Shown one piece after another: positions 1 to 9,083 of a stretch of DNA of 64,000 nucleotides (position 1 is the stretch's first letter; every line of letters begins with the position of its first letter). The notes under the pieces were generated by a model. The model had not been told where the DNA came from. It saw nothing but the letters and a program-made list of their open reading frames with translations, and did no database searches. Origin of the DNA: Pedobacter insulae (GTDB lineage: Bacteria > Bacteroidota > Bacteroidia > Sphingobacteriales > Sphingobacteriaceae); the NCBI RefSeq assembly GCF_900113525.1, contig NZ_FOPP01000012.1, positions 1 through 64,000 of the forward strand, given 5' to 3'. Both the position numbers and the translations under genes were made by a program.

Positions 1-312
1 CTGCCGTGGTTTGGCCGTTCTACCAGCCATACTTACAGATCTCCCAGGGTAAGGATCATTCGCTTTCCGTTCATCTAACCGCTGCATCTACGTATCCACA
101 TTTCGTACAGTATGGGGCTTTTGTTTCTTTTGCAACATCGCCCATGTGGCACCGCCTTGGTATGCAGTTCCTGTCCGTCGGTCCAAACTTTTGCCGCCAG
201 CTTCCTTCAGATTCGCAGTCGCCCACGACACCCTTGCTCTTGGCTAATACTTCCTACTGTAAAGGCGTATTCGGGACTTTCACCCTATAGCGCATACCCA
301 TGCCTGGCGCAC
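1..312 (-). mobile_element. Group II intron, 5' ribozyme portion (group IIC-like), truncated by the window edge
   Basis: Read on the minus strand, the sequence starts with GTGCG at 312-308, the group II 5' splice-site consensus. It continues with blocks I recognise from domain I of group IIC introns such as the Oceanobacillus iheyensis one: CTATAGGGTGAAAGTCCCG (about 292-274), an AAGGGTGTC block, GAATCTGAAGGAAGC (about 214-200) and a CCTGGGAGATCTG block (about 48-36). Both short plus-strand open frames here cross conserved RNA and are not genes. The reverse transcriptase/maturase and domains V-VI would lie left of the window. The insertion lies directly after a stem-loop (318-342), the usual target of class C introns. 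Recognition is from memory of the family; class C rather than another class is an inference. Confidence 0.82.
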
Positions 313-317
313 CAAAC

Positions 318-342
318 GGAGGTCACCATCCGGTAAACCTCC
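318..342 (-). terminator. Stem-loop downstream of the thioredoxin-like gene, used as intron target
   Basis: Arms GGAGGT (318-323) and ACCTCC (337-342) enclose a 13-nt loop that can form three more pairs (ACC/GGT). It lies 28 nt after the stop of the 370-2028 gene. On the minus strand it is followed only by GTTTG before the intron begins, so a T-tract is missing or was interrupted by the insertion. Terminator function is inferred from position and from group IIC target preference. Confidence 0.55.
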
Positions 343-369
343 ATTTAATTAACTAATTAACCTAAATTT

Positions 370-2028
370 TCATCTTTTTGTACCAGTAGGCGATGGTAAA
401 TTCTTAATCTCTTTATTATATAACTCAAGAAAGTTAGAACGAAAGGTTTCGTAATTATTTGCCTGACTTCCTATGTCAAATGAGATTATTTTACCATGTT
501 CATCAAGAAACATTGTTTTCGGATAGCCAAAAATTTCGTAATAACTGATCCAAAATTCCTTATCCTTGTCTCTCAAATTTAGACTGAGGATTGAGCTATT
601 TGAATATTCATCAATTCTTGATTTCCATAATGTCTGGTCCTTGTCTATAGATACGGCAATTAATTGATAACCAAGATCCTTGGTCTCCTGATAAAGTGGA
701 AAGAGGTATTGTTGAAAATAAGTTTTACTGAAGTGGCATGAACTGAAATAAAAGTATAATAAAGTGGGTTTACCTAAGATGTTTTTCTTAGTATAATTCA
801 TACCATCAAGTCCTACCATATTGACCTGTTGAATAACTTCACCTACGATGTTAGATCTTTCGAGACTTTGAATTCTATCTTTCCAAGGCGAAGTTTTCGT
901 TGCTGCTAAAAATTTATGTATATAGTTCTCTTTATTAGGCAGCCGCTGTAGATGATTAGATAGATAACTTGCACGTAACCGGTCGGCAACTTCCTCTCTG
1001 TATTCACGCTTTACTATTTCAAGAAACGACTTGTTTTCCCAAATAGCAGTAAGAATGCAACTTTCCAAAGCCATATCTAAAAAAGATGCAGACACTAACT
1101 GGGTATTAAGTAAAAAATCCTTTTCAGCAATATCGCGAATAATACGCTGAACACGATTCCTATAAAGAACCTGGTCATTGGCATTAAATTGTCCCTCCAC
1201 AGTTTCATGGTGAAAATTGCGATAGGTAGAAAGTCCTGCACCATAGAAGTCACATAAAATCTTAGCTTTAAGCAGATCGCACTGTTCGGAGCTGAGGTGT
1301 TCAGAAAAACTATCAATAATTTCAAGTTGGGAATTTACAACGCGCTCTGGATGTTCAAGATAGCTTAAATGATAATCCAGAATCTCCTTTCCCGGCTCTA
1401 ATACAGTTAAGCGAAAGCCAAACTTATCTTTGAATTCAGCCATTTTAGCTATACTTTCTGGCCTTGAAAACATTTTGGCACTTTTAGATGTGACCACCAT
1501 CCGGGGCGATACAAAACGTTGACGTTGTTGCTCTCGGTTGACAGCATATTGAGCCTCATAAAAGGAGGAATTTTTACCTTCAAACAAGACGTCCAATAAG
1601 CTCATATTTATACTTATTTTCAGACTGTCGCCTGGCAAGACGAGGTAGTTATCCAATACCGGATGTTCTTTAATTTTTAAGCTAAAATATCCAACGACAT
1701 CACTTAATGGTATTTCAGTGGAAAACTTTTTGACCTTTGGATTCGTCACTCCATCAAACCACTCTCCCGGTACTGGATCAATAGTCTTTTCAACTCTTAA
1801 GAAGGAACTATTTGGGTCTATATAATATGGCGTAATTACTAATTGAATGGGCCCTAGGGAGTCAGGACTATTGATTTCGCCATAAATGATCGCTGTATTT
1901 TGTTTTTTTGCTTTTTGATCATTAAACACGCTAGTCTGTTTATTTTTAACCTGCGCTTTAATTTGGCTTCCTGTACCCAAATTTATGGAAACAAAGAAAT
2001 ATATAAATAAGATTAGTTTGGCTTTCAT
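370..2028 (-). CDS. Secreted thioredoxin-fold (TlpA/AhpC-like) protein with CxxS site
   Basis: This protein of 552 residues has a signal peptide at the start (MKAKLILFIYFF...). I chose this ATG, 10 nt after the upstream susD stop, over one at 2049 that adds seven residues and overlaps susD. The first 350 or so residues are not recognised but resemble the extended N-terminal region of Bacteroidota TlpA-like proteins. The last 140 form a thioredoxin fold with FSSCHFSK where the CxxC motif belongs, and a cis-Pro-like FGYPKT further on. The second Cys is replaced by Ser and the Trp before the first Cys is missing, so ordinary disulfide reductase activity is doubtful. It is the last gene of the sigma-fecR-susC-susD set, and its role there is unknown. 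Confidence 0.8.
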   Translation of the reverse strand: MKAKLILFIYFFVSINLGTGSQIKAQVKNKQTSVFNDQKAKKQNTAIIYGEINSPDSLGPIQLVITPYYIDPNSSFLRVEKTIDPVPGEWFDGVTNPKVKKFSTEIPLSDVVGYFSLKIKEHPVLDNYLVLPGDSLKISINMSLLDVLFEGKNSSFYEAQYAVNREQQRQRFVSPRMVVTSKSAKMFSRPESIAKMAEFKDKFGFRLTVLEPGKEILDYHLSYLEHPERVVNSQLEIIDSFSEHLSSEQCDLLKAKILCDFYGAGLSTYRNFHHETVEGQFNANDQVLYRNRVQRIIRDIAEKDFLLNTQLVSASFLDMALESCILTAIWENKSFLEIVKREYREEVADRLRASYLSNHLQRLPNKENYIHKFLAATKTSPWKDRIQSLERSNIVGEVIQQVNMVGLDGMNYTKKNILGKPTLLYFYFSSCHFSKTYFQQYLFPLYQETKDLGYQLIAVSIDKDQTLWKSRIDEYSNSSILSLNLRDKDKEFWISYYEIFGYPKTMFLDEHGKIISFDIGSQANNYETFRSNFLELYNKEIKNLPSPTGTKR

Positions 2029-2038
2029 ATCATTAAGA

Positions 2039-3400
2039 TTATCTAACATTTTGTTGCATTGGATTCAAATTCATTTCTGTTGGGGGAATCATGAAGGTAT
2101 ATCGGGAACTACCTGGCTCAAGCGTGCCGTCAGCTATATTGAAATTTCTTCTCAGCGTTACAGCAAGTTCGGGATAAAGGTTGTGTCTTTTTAAATCTAG
2201 CCAGCGGATACCTCTATACAGTAACTCTTTTCTTCTTTCTAATACTATCTTTTTTAACAAGTTGGATCCAGTGAGACCAACAATCTTTGTAAATCCAGAT
2301 TCCATTCTATTTTCCAACAAGTAATTAATTGCTTCCAATGCCTCATTTTCTTTTCCAACCCTAAATGCACTTTCTGCCAGATTCAGCACGACTTCATCGG
2401 TAGCAATTCCTCCAAAATGGTAGTAATCTCCCGTATAGTTGCCCCGAAAATTAAATTTTCCAATTGTACCGGACGGTATGAAGAAATACTTAATTCTTTG
2501 GTCCTTATTGTCGTATAAATTTACAAGCTCCGGGTTTACCACATTCTCTGCATCAGACGTTCCAGTGTAAGTAAACTGCCTTTGATGAAAGATGACTTCA
2601 GAATTAAAGGTCTTAAACGAATAAGGGAGATTTGAATTTAGGCTCTTATAATCCATCAAGGTCTTATCAATTTCCAAAGTCCTTTTTGAGTACTCATAGG
2701 CATTACTATAATCATGCATGGTCAAATAGACCCTTCCCAGCATAGCCAAAGAGGACCATTTGGACGGCCTTGTTTGGATCTTTGATTTATTTGACAGGAA
2801 TTGGACACCATACTCCAAATCATCGATGATCTGTTTAAAACTGTCATCCATACTAGATCGCACTATTTTTACATTCACATCAGAAGTTAAACGGACAGGA
2901 ATTCCCAACTGGCCATTTTTTGAGGGGTCAAAAGGCTCTGCAAAATGCATGAGTATTTCAAAATGTCCCATTGCTCTGTAAAATCTCGCCGAGGCTTCTA
3001 GTTCCTTTTTACGAATATCTTCAAATTGATTTTTCGTGGTATAGTTCTTCAGTCCATCCAATACTACATTTGCATAAAACACTTTCCTATATGGAAAATC
3101 CCAATTGACATCCTCAATATCAGGCCTATTTACATTTTTTTTCCAAAAATAAGTCGCGCTAGGCTCAAACTCGAGTCCTTGCAATAACCCTTCACCAAAT
3201 ACGTGGTCATCGGAGCTTATGGATCCATTAATAGGATAGGAATTCATTCCCCTATGTTCTGCATCTAGCAGTCCTTGAAAATCGTCGAGTGACGACGGTA
3301 CAACTAGACTTTTATTGGGTTTGACATCTAAGTAATCGGTGCAAGATTGCATCAGAAATCCTATCAATGTCAATAAGACTAATAAATATTGATTTTTCAT
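2039..3400 (-). CDS. SusD/RagB-family outer-membrane nutrient-binding lipoprotein
   Basis: The 453-residue product starts with a lipoprotein signal ending in LMQSC (Cys about residue 20), so it is probably lipid-anchored and surface exposed. SusD-family features are the DYLDVKPNKS start of the mature chain, TPR-like helices in the middle (AMGHFEILMHFAEPFD, MLGRVYLTMHDY) and a conserved end (ERRKELLYRGIRWLDLKRHN). It would bind the ligand and pass it to the SusC channel encoded 23 nt upstream. The ligand cannot be read from the sequence. At 453 residues it is slightly short for the family. The stop overlaps one possible start of the next gene. Confidence 0.92.
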   Translation of the reverse strand: MKNQYLLVLLTLIGFLMQSCTDYLDVKPNKSLVVPSSLDDFQGLLDAEHRGMNSYPINGSISSDDHVFGEGLLQGLEFEPSATYFWKKNVNRPDIEDVNWDFPYRKVFYANVVLDGLKNYTTKNQFEDIRKKELEASARFYRAMGHFEILMHFAEPFDPSKNGQLGIPVRLTSDVNVKIVRSSMDDSFKQIIDDLEYGVQFLSNKSKIQTRPSKWSSLAMLGRVYLTMHDYSNAYEYSKRTLEIDKTLMDYKSLNSNLPYSFKTFNSEVIFHQRQFTYTGTSDAENVVNPELVNLYDNKDQRIKYFFIPSGTIGKFNFRGNYTGDYYHFGGIATDEVVLNLAESAFRVGKENEALEAINYLLENRMESGFTKIVGLTGSNLLKKIVLERRKELLYRGIRWLDLKRHNLYPELAVTLRRNFNIADGTLEPGSSRYTFMIPPTEMNLNPMQQNVR

Positions 3401-3423
3401 ATATTATTTTCTAGTATAATTTT

Positions 3424-6400
3424 TTATAATGAAGCCCTCAAGCCGATTGATGCTGAAAACACAGAGCGGTTTAGCAGATAGTCAGGATCTTTTACCTTAT
3501 CGCTCGCTTTCCATATAATCCCCAAATTATTGAAATAGCAGTATGTTTCAAATGATTTGAATACTGAACGTTTGGCACCTTTTTGTGTTAACTGATAAGA
3601 TAACCTCACATCCTGTAAACGGATATGATCTCCTTTTTCAACCGTTGCATTGCTACTCAGGTAAAAACCTGTTCTATAAGCATCTACAACTCCGGGATCA
3701 GACGGAATTTGTGTTCGCAATTCATCACCGGGTTTTTGCCATCTACGTTCGTAATCCGCATGGCTAAATGCCCCCCTGTTTACCTCATCAAACATTACGG
3801 TAGGTCTTCTGAAATAATACCCCAATCTATACGAAATATTGGCAGAAAGGCTCCACCCTTTAAAACTGACCGTATTCCGAATAGCTCCAAACTTTGTTGG
3901 CCGTCCACTGCCATGGAAAATAATATTTTCGGGCGTGGCTTCATTGTAAATAGCCGCATAGTCACTGCTTGCTTTGCCATCCACTACGCCTAGGGGAGCC
4001 CCATTGCCCGGGTCTAGCCCTGCAAATGGGAAACTAAAAATTGAAAACAAGGGCTTACCGATAGCTGGCGTGGGTAAATCCGGTGTATAACTGATCAGTT
4101 GCGTCGCCGTTGGATTATTTTTAATCGCCCTTACTTTCTCCTCTACGGTGCTTAGAAAGAGAGATGTTTCCCATCTTACCTTACCATTGCTGTTGATGGA
4201 ATTTAGCACGATGTCCCATCCTTTAGTATGAGTTGAAGCGTAATTCAGAGTAGCACTAGTAAATCCAGAAGAAGGAAACATAGGAGTCTCGCCTAGTAGA
4301 TCCAATCCCAGCTTTTCATAATATTCTACAGATCCAAATATTCTCGACTTCAATATTGCAAAGTCCAATCCTGCATTTGTTATTTTTATTCGCTCCCATC
4401 TGAGTTCAGGATTGGGTGGTGTTAGTATGCCCAGAACGGGAAGCTGGGTGAAAAAATTTTGTTGACTTCTGGCAGTCGTCAGGGCGGTTGCATTGAGATT
4501 CGTATTTCCGTTATACCCGTAACTCAGTCTTAGTTTTATAAGGTTCACGAAATCTGACGTCAGAAATGCCTCTTCAGACATAATCCAACCTAAACCCGCT
4601 GACCAAAGAGGTACTCCTTTTTGGTTTGGATTTACACCAAACAAATTTGAAGCATCTCTTCTCGCACTTGCATTGAGTAAATAACGTCCTTTATAACCGT
4701 ATCCGAAATTCCCGAAGTAAGAGACATATCGATTATTTATTCCATTAAACTTATCTAAAAAGGGAATATTTGTTGCCCTTCCCGTTGCTAGATTAATTCT
4801 TCTTGTTAAATAGTCAACCGGGGCTGATGTTCCATTTTCATGGTTGTAGCCATAGGACCCCACCTCACTGCTTTCGCTCTTATAATCTTTTATTTCTCCG
4901 CCAGTAAACACGTTAAAACTATGAGCTTCCCAATCTCTCTTATAGTTTAGCTGACCCCTTAAATTATGGCTAAGTGCGTTACTAAAATTTTGTTCCAATA
5001 TCCCACCAATCGGCACATGATGAACTAATGACCCATTTGATAAAATTTCGGTCAAGCTATTGATTCGATTTCTTGCTTCATACGATTCTACTGGATTATG
5101 AACAGAACCATTTCCACGATTGGTCCAATATTGATAATTTGTCGAAAAGTCCAGTCCATCAAATAATTTATAATTGATTTCGGTAAACAGTCTTAAATCA
5201 TTGCTACGGTATTCAGAGGGGCTGAGTCCGATTTCCTCAAGCGGCACATAATTCCAATCCAAGGCTACCTTACCAATCATACCCTCCTTAAATCTCACAC
5301 TATAGTCTCGGTATACGGGAAGAGGGTTGCCATACTCATCTGCTAGTCTGTCATATGGGCTAAGATTTGAAACATTGGGTGCTGCTTGATAGCTATTAGA
5401 CCGAACCAGATACGCGCCAATTCCTAATTGTAATCTATCATTAAAGACTTTCCAGTTTTGTTTGGTCGACATCGTAATACGAGAATTATCTGTGGCAAAC
5501 TGAGACCCTTGATTTTTATCCCAACCAGCACTTACTTGATAAGAGTATTTCTGAGTACCTCCGACTACATTGAGCGCATATTGCTGGTTCATCGAGGAAC
5601 GTGTCAAATACTTTTCTCTATCCAGTCGTAAATCTGAATTTCGGAAAGTCAAAATCCTTTCGTCTAGTTCCTGCTGAGTGATTCGCCCTTGTTTAAAGGC
5701 ATAATAAGCCTCAGCCAGAGGGTTTACAAGAGGATTTCTAATATTGGTTAACTGGCTATTAAAATACCCCTTGTTATAAAGGTCAATCTGTTTGTCAATT
5801 AAAGAGTTAATTGACATCGTTGGATAATAAAAAAGATCAGGTTTTTGATTTAACGTGATATTAGACGTTAGGTTCACGATAGCACCTTGATTATATTTTC
5901 CCTTTTTGGTTGTAATTACGACAACCCCATTTCCTGCTCTCGCACCCCAAATTGAAGCTGCAGCGGCATCTTTTAACACCGTTATGCTTTCAACATCATT
6001 GGGGTTAATACTAGAAAGTGTCCCGTCGTAGGCTAGATTATCCACTACGATTAGGGGTTGACTGGATGAGATCAATGTAGCGGTTCCACGAATGGACATA
6101 CTCTCGCCATTGGGGTTAGCGAAACTAGAAAGATCACGGTTAAAAATTAAACCAGGAGTTACATCTTGAAGTCGGTCTATTATATTTGTTGAAACACGTC
6201 GATCTATTAATTCCTGATTGATTCCTACAAACGAACCTGTCGCTCTCTCTTTAGGCAGTTCCTGATATCCCGTATTATAAGTAACCTCAACCTCCGCAAG
6301 TTTGCCCGGATTTACCTTCAGAACCACGATTCCTATATCCTCTTTCACTGGTATCTTACGTGTAAGGTAGCCGATATAGGAAACCTCTAGCATGGCATCC

Positions 6401-6924
6401 TCTGGAATATTCTTTAGCGAAAATTCACCATCACTTCCCGTTTGCGCTTGTCCACCAAGCCGCTTTCCAGCAGCATCTAACACACGTATAGAAGCACCTG
6501 CCAAAGGTGTACCCAGAGAATCGGTAACCTTCCCCTTTACATCAATTGCCTGGATTCTGCTCAACAGGTTTTCGAAAAATGATCGCTCTTTCTCCCTTAC
6601 TGTGACCGTTTTTTTATTAATTACATAGGTTAGCGACCGGCTATTGAAAATCTCGTCCAGTGCCTCAGTGATGCTTACCTCTTTAACATTGATGGTAACA
6701 GGGTTTGCATTTTTTAAGATTGCGACATCGTACACAAAATCATATCCGCTTTGTAAACGAATTTCTTTTAAAATTACCTTTAAGGGTACATTTGCTTTAT
6801 GCAGGCTAATCTTTTGCGCAAAACCCGAAGCGCTTACCTGCATAATAACAGCCATTAATATAACGGTGGTTAGTCGCATAATTAGCCAAATTTTATGGAT
6901 AAAACTGGTATTAAAATTGTACAT
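3424..6924 (-). CDS. SusC/RagA-family TonB-dependent transporter with STN signalling domain
   Basis: This 1166-residue outer-membrane receptor has, in order, a signal/TM leader (about 10-37), an STN domain (about 45-110) that contacts a FecR anti-sigma factor, a carboxypeptidase-regulatory-like beta domain (about 128-200, VKGKVTDSLGTPLAGASIRV), a plug (about 225-345, including GTATLISSSQPLIVVD and VLKDAAAASIWGARAGNGV) and a beta-barrel ending in an aromatic-poor ASIGLRASL. It imports a ligand delivered by the SusD neighbour using TonB energy. The STN domain and the sigma/fecR pair just upstream show that it also signals to the cytoplasm to induce its own operon. Substrate is unknown. Confidence 0.95.
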   Translation of the reverse strand: MYNFNTSFIHKIWLIMRLTTVILMAVIMQVSASGFAQKISLHKANVPLKVILKEIRLQSGYDFVYDVAILKNANPVTINVKEVSITEALDEIFNSRSLTYVINKKTVTVREKERSFFENLLSRIQAIDVKGKVTDSLGTPLAGASIRVLDAAGKRLGGQAQTGSDGEFSLKNIPEDAMLEVSYIGYLTRKIPVKEDIGIVVLKVNPGKLAEVEVTYNTGYQELPKERATGSFVGINQELIDRRVSTNIIDRLQDVTPGLIFNRDLSSFANPNGESMSIRGTATLISSSQPLIVVDNLAYDGTLSSINPNDVESITVLKDAAAASIWGARAGNGVVVITTKKGKYNQGAIVNLTSNITLNQKPDLFYYPTMSINSLIDKQIDLYNKGYFNSQLTNIRNPLVNPLAEAYYAFKQGRITQQELDERILTFRNSDLRLDREKYLTRSSMNQQYALNVVGGTQKYSYQVSAGWDKNQGSQFATDNSRITMSTKQNWKVFNDRLQLGIGAYLVRSNSYQAAPNVSNLSPYDRLADEYGNPLPVYRDYSVRFKEGMIGKVALDWNYVPLEEIGLSPSEYRSNDLRLFTEINYKLFDGLDFSTNYQYWTNRGNGSVHNPVESYEARNRINSLTEILSNGSLVHHVPIGGILEQNFSNALSHNLRGQLNYKRDWEAHSFNVFTGGEIKDYKSESSEVGSYGYNHENGTSAPVDYLTRRINLATGRATNIPFLDKFNGINNRYVSYFGNFGYGYKGRYLLNASARRDASNLFGVNPNQKGVPLWSAGLGWIMSEEAFLTSDFVNLIKLRLSYGYNGNTNLNATALTTARSQQNFFTQLPVLGILTPPNPELRWERIKITNAGLDFAILKSRIFGSVEYYEKLGLDLLGETPMFPSSGFTSATLNYASTHTKGWDIVLNSINSNGKVRWETSLFLSTVEEKVRAIKNNPTATQLISYTPDLPTPAIGKPLFSIFSFPFAGLDPGNGAPLGVVDGKASSDYAAIYNEATPENIIFHGSGRPTKFGAIRNTVSFKGWSLSANISYRLGYYFRRPTVMFDEVNRGAFSHADYERRWQKPGDELRTQIPSDPGVVDAYRTGFYLSSNATVEKGDHIRLQDVRLSYQLTQKGAKRSVFKSFETYCYFNNLGIIWKASDKVKDPDYLLNRSVFSASIGLRASL

Positions 6925-7023
6925 TAGTGTTTAGTTTGGTTTTTAACAGGAGCCGCTAGGATCTCAACTCTTTGGCAACTGCTAGTTAATTGTTGATTAA
7001 TTCAATGACGATATCAAACTTTT

Positions 7024-7054
7024 CCGGGAGTGTTAGTGCATTCCCGGGTTTTTT
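7024..7054. other. Stem-loop between fecR and susC
   Basis: CCGGGAGTG (7024-7032) pairs with CATTCCCGG (7039-7047), nine pairs with one G.T, followed on the plus strand by TTTTTT (7049-7054). The T-tract lies on the strand opposite to the genes, so it looks like a plus-strand terminator with no plus-strand gene to serve. A similar structure lies at the same place in the second fecR-susC junction (63750-63784). Confidence 0.5.
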
Positions 7055-7074
7055 CGCCTCTTAGTTTAGTATAG

Positions 7075-8211
7075 CTATTTAGTCACCACAATCCTCCTTC
7101 CTTGTATTTTGAAGTTTACCTTTCCGGTTGATTCCAAAGGCTTAAGAACTTCTGATATATTTTCATATCTGGATACTGATCCAGCGAACTTGCTTTTGGG
7201 AATTTCTCCTTGATATTCAACCTCCACATCATACCATCGGGAAACCATTCGCATGATGTAGGTAATATCAACTTCCTCAAAAAAGAATTTATTGTTTTTC
7301 CAGGCAATAACGGGCTCGATATCAATTTTACTGACCTTGAGATCATTGGACACTACAGTCCCCTGTTCATTTGGCTTTAATATAACTTGTTGATTATTGA
7401 CAGTTCTTAGTCTTACGCTTCCTTCTACTAAAGTGGTTTTGATTGAGGGTTCGTTTATGTACGCATTCACGTTAAAATGAGTACCTAATACCTCTACTTC
7501 CTGAGCAGTTGTTTTCACAATGAAAGGATGGGCTTTATCCTTAGCTACTTCAAAATATCCTTCACCTGTTAAAGTAACCTGCCTTTGATCAAGCTTGGCA
7601 AAACTGGTAGGATATTTTAAAGAGGATTCTGCATTTAAAAACACGAGGGTACCATCAGGCAAACGCACCTGAAACTGTTCCCCCCGTGTAGTTGACAAGG
7701 TGTTATATTGGACTGCATCATTGCGAGGCGACAAAGGCGACGAAGCAATCTCATAGATGATTTGTCCGTCGGCTGTTTTGGAAATACTCACACCTGATTC
7801 CTCGGCAAGCTTTCCTGCCTTTTCATCAGAAACGTATATTTTTTGACCATTTGCCAACGTTAACGTGGCACCATTTTTTCCTGGAGCAATATCATTGGCG
7901 TAAACAGCTACTGATTTTGTATCGCTTGTTTGCGATCGATAGTAAAAATATCCCCCTGAAATTACGGCAATAACCACAGCTGCCGCAGCTGCCCATCTAG
8001 GCCACAGTTTTGCAGTCCTACGTTCAATTTTTGGAGGCACGATGCTTTCCCACATCTGCGTGCTGATTTCCTCAAGTTCTTCCGCCATATGCCCGGCATC
8101 ATCATCCTGGTGGAGCTGATGTAGCCAATATTTAGCCACAGCCTCATCATCGGCATTCCCCTGTCCTGTACTCACACGCTCCAAAATGGATCTAATATCT
8201 TGCTTTTTCAT
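7075..8211 (-). CDS. FecR-family anti-sigma factor
   Basis: The 378-residue product starts at MKKQDIRSILERVS; an upstream ATG at 8256 would add an unconserved hydrophobic stretch that I reject. The cytoplasmic N-terminal region (about 1-75) should bind the sigma factor, one membrane span follows (WAAAAAVVIAVISGGYFYY, about 82-102), and the periplasmic part contains the FecR domain (GEQFQVRLPDGTLVFLNAES, GEGYFEVAKDKAHPF, about 175-280) and a DUF4974-like C-terminus (ITYIMRMVSRWYDVEVEY). It relays occupancy of the STN-SusC transporter to the ECF sigma factor encoded 123 nt upstream. Architecture and order match the standard Bacteroidota cassette. Confidence 0.93.
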   Translation of the reverse strand: MKKQDIRSILERVSTGQGNADDEAVAKYWLHQLHQDDDAGHMAEELEEISTQMWESIVPPKIERRTAKLWPRWAAAAAVVIAVISGGYFYYRSQTSDTKSVAVYANDIAPGKNGATLTLANGQKIYVSDEKAGKLAEESGVSISKTADGQIIYEIASSPLSPRNDAVQYNTLSTTRGEQFQVRLPDGTLVFLNAESSLKYPTSFAKLDQRQVTLTGEGYFEVAKDKAHPFIVKTTAQEVEVLGTHFNVNAYINEPSIKTTLVEGSVRLRTVNNQQVILKPNEQGTVVSNDLKVSKIDIEPVIAWKNNKFFFEEVDITYIMRMVSRWYDVEVEYQGEIPKSKFAGSVSRYENISEVLKPLESTGKVNFKIQGRRIVVTK

Positions 8212-8334
8212 CGGTTGTTTGGTGAATTCAACAACAAAGACGTTTGTGAAAAGCAAACTGGGTACAATAAAAAATAGATAGTTAATTATTTTGCAGTAAA
8301 ATAATGCAAAATACTGATATAGAATTACATAATT

Positions 8335-8913
8335 TTACCGATTCAATACAAAGAGAATGAAAACAACTATTCCAAGTCTGGTTTTCAAGTGCTTCATTGC
8401 CCGCTTGAGCTGGGTTGAAACGGTATGTTCTGAAAGTTCTAATTGTGCTGCGATCTGTTTGGTTGTCAGATACTGCATCCGCTTCAATTCATAAATCTCC
8501 CGCATTCGGGCAGGCATGCCAGCAATCTCCCGCTTTATTAACTCTGCAATATCCTTTTCGCGAATCAGATAGTCTGTTTGGTTGGAATCTACCTCAATGT
8601 GATAATCGCCGCTATCTACATACTGACGGATTATGTCCCGATGTCGGTAGATATCGAACACCCTATTTAGAACCGATTTGTACAAATAACCAGAAAGTGT
8701 GGTTTTCAGGACAAAAGTATCCCGATTGTTCAGTAGCCATGCAAACACATCTTGAACCACATCCATTGCTTCCTCACGGTTGCGCAGTTTTTTATAGGCG
8801 TACAGGTACAGCAACTTATCATATCGAAGATAAATCTCCCTAAAGGCCGCATCATCTCCCGACCGCAGTAATACTGCCAGCTCTTGATCCATGATGTTCT
8901 GATAGCCTAGCAT
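8335..8913 (-). CDS. ECF RNA polymerase sigma-70 factor
   Basis: The 192-residue product has a sigma region 2 (about 22-88, FREIYLRYDKLLYLYAYKK with the following EEAMDVVQDVFAWL) and a region 4 helix-turn-helix (about 130-182, LTTKQIAAQLELSEHTVSTQLKRAMKHL). A short hydrophobic tail (IVVFILFVL) closes it, common among these Bacteroidota factors. An alternative start at MDQELAV (8892) is possible. It should direct transcription of the susC-susD operon when released from the adjacent FecR protein. The gene opens the sigma-fecR-susC-susD-thioredoxin series. Confidence 0.93.
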   Translation of the reverse strand: MLGYQNIMDQELAVLLRSGDDAAFREIYLRYDKLLYLYAYKKLRNREEAMDVVQDVFAWLLNNRDTFVLKTTLSGYLYKSVLNRVFDIYRHRDIIRQYVDSGDYHIEVDSNQTDYLIREKDIAELIKREIAGMPARMREIYELKRMQYLTTKQIAAQLELSEHTVSTQLKRAMKHLKTRLGIVVFILFVLNR

Positions 8914-9083
8914 TGGTTGATCTATTTAAGGGAATATTAATTTTTCTCGCCAATAATAACTAATAAAATAGCAAATAAAGAATTCGAAGATCTAGGACCC
9001 AATCAAGCAAAATGACCCGAAATAAAACAATCTTACTAATAGCTAGAGATTTTTCCTTAAATTACATAAGCTTAACTAAAAAT

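Noticed and set aside
6..336. Two plus-strand open frames of 94 and 74 codons
   Set aside because: They lie across conserved group II intron RNA blocks on the other strand; their protein sequence has no family resemblance.
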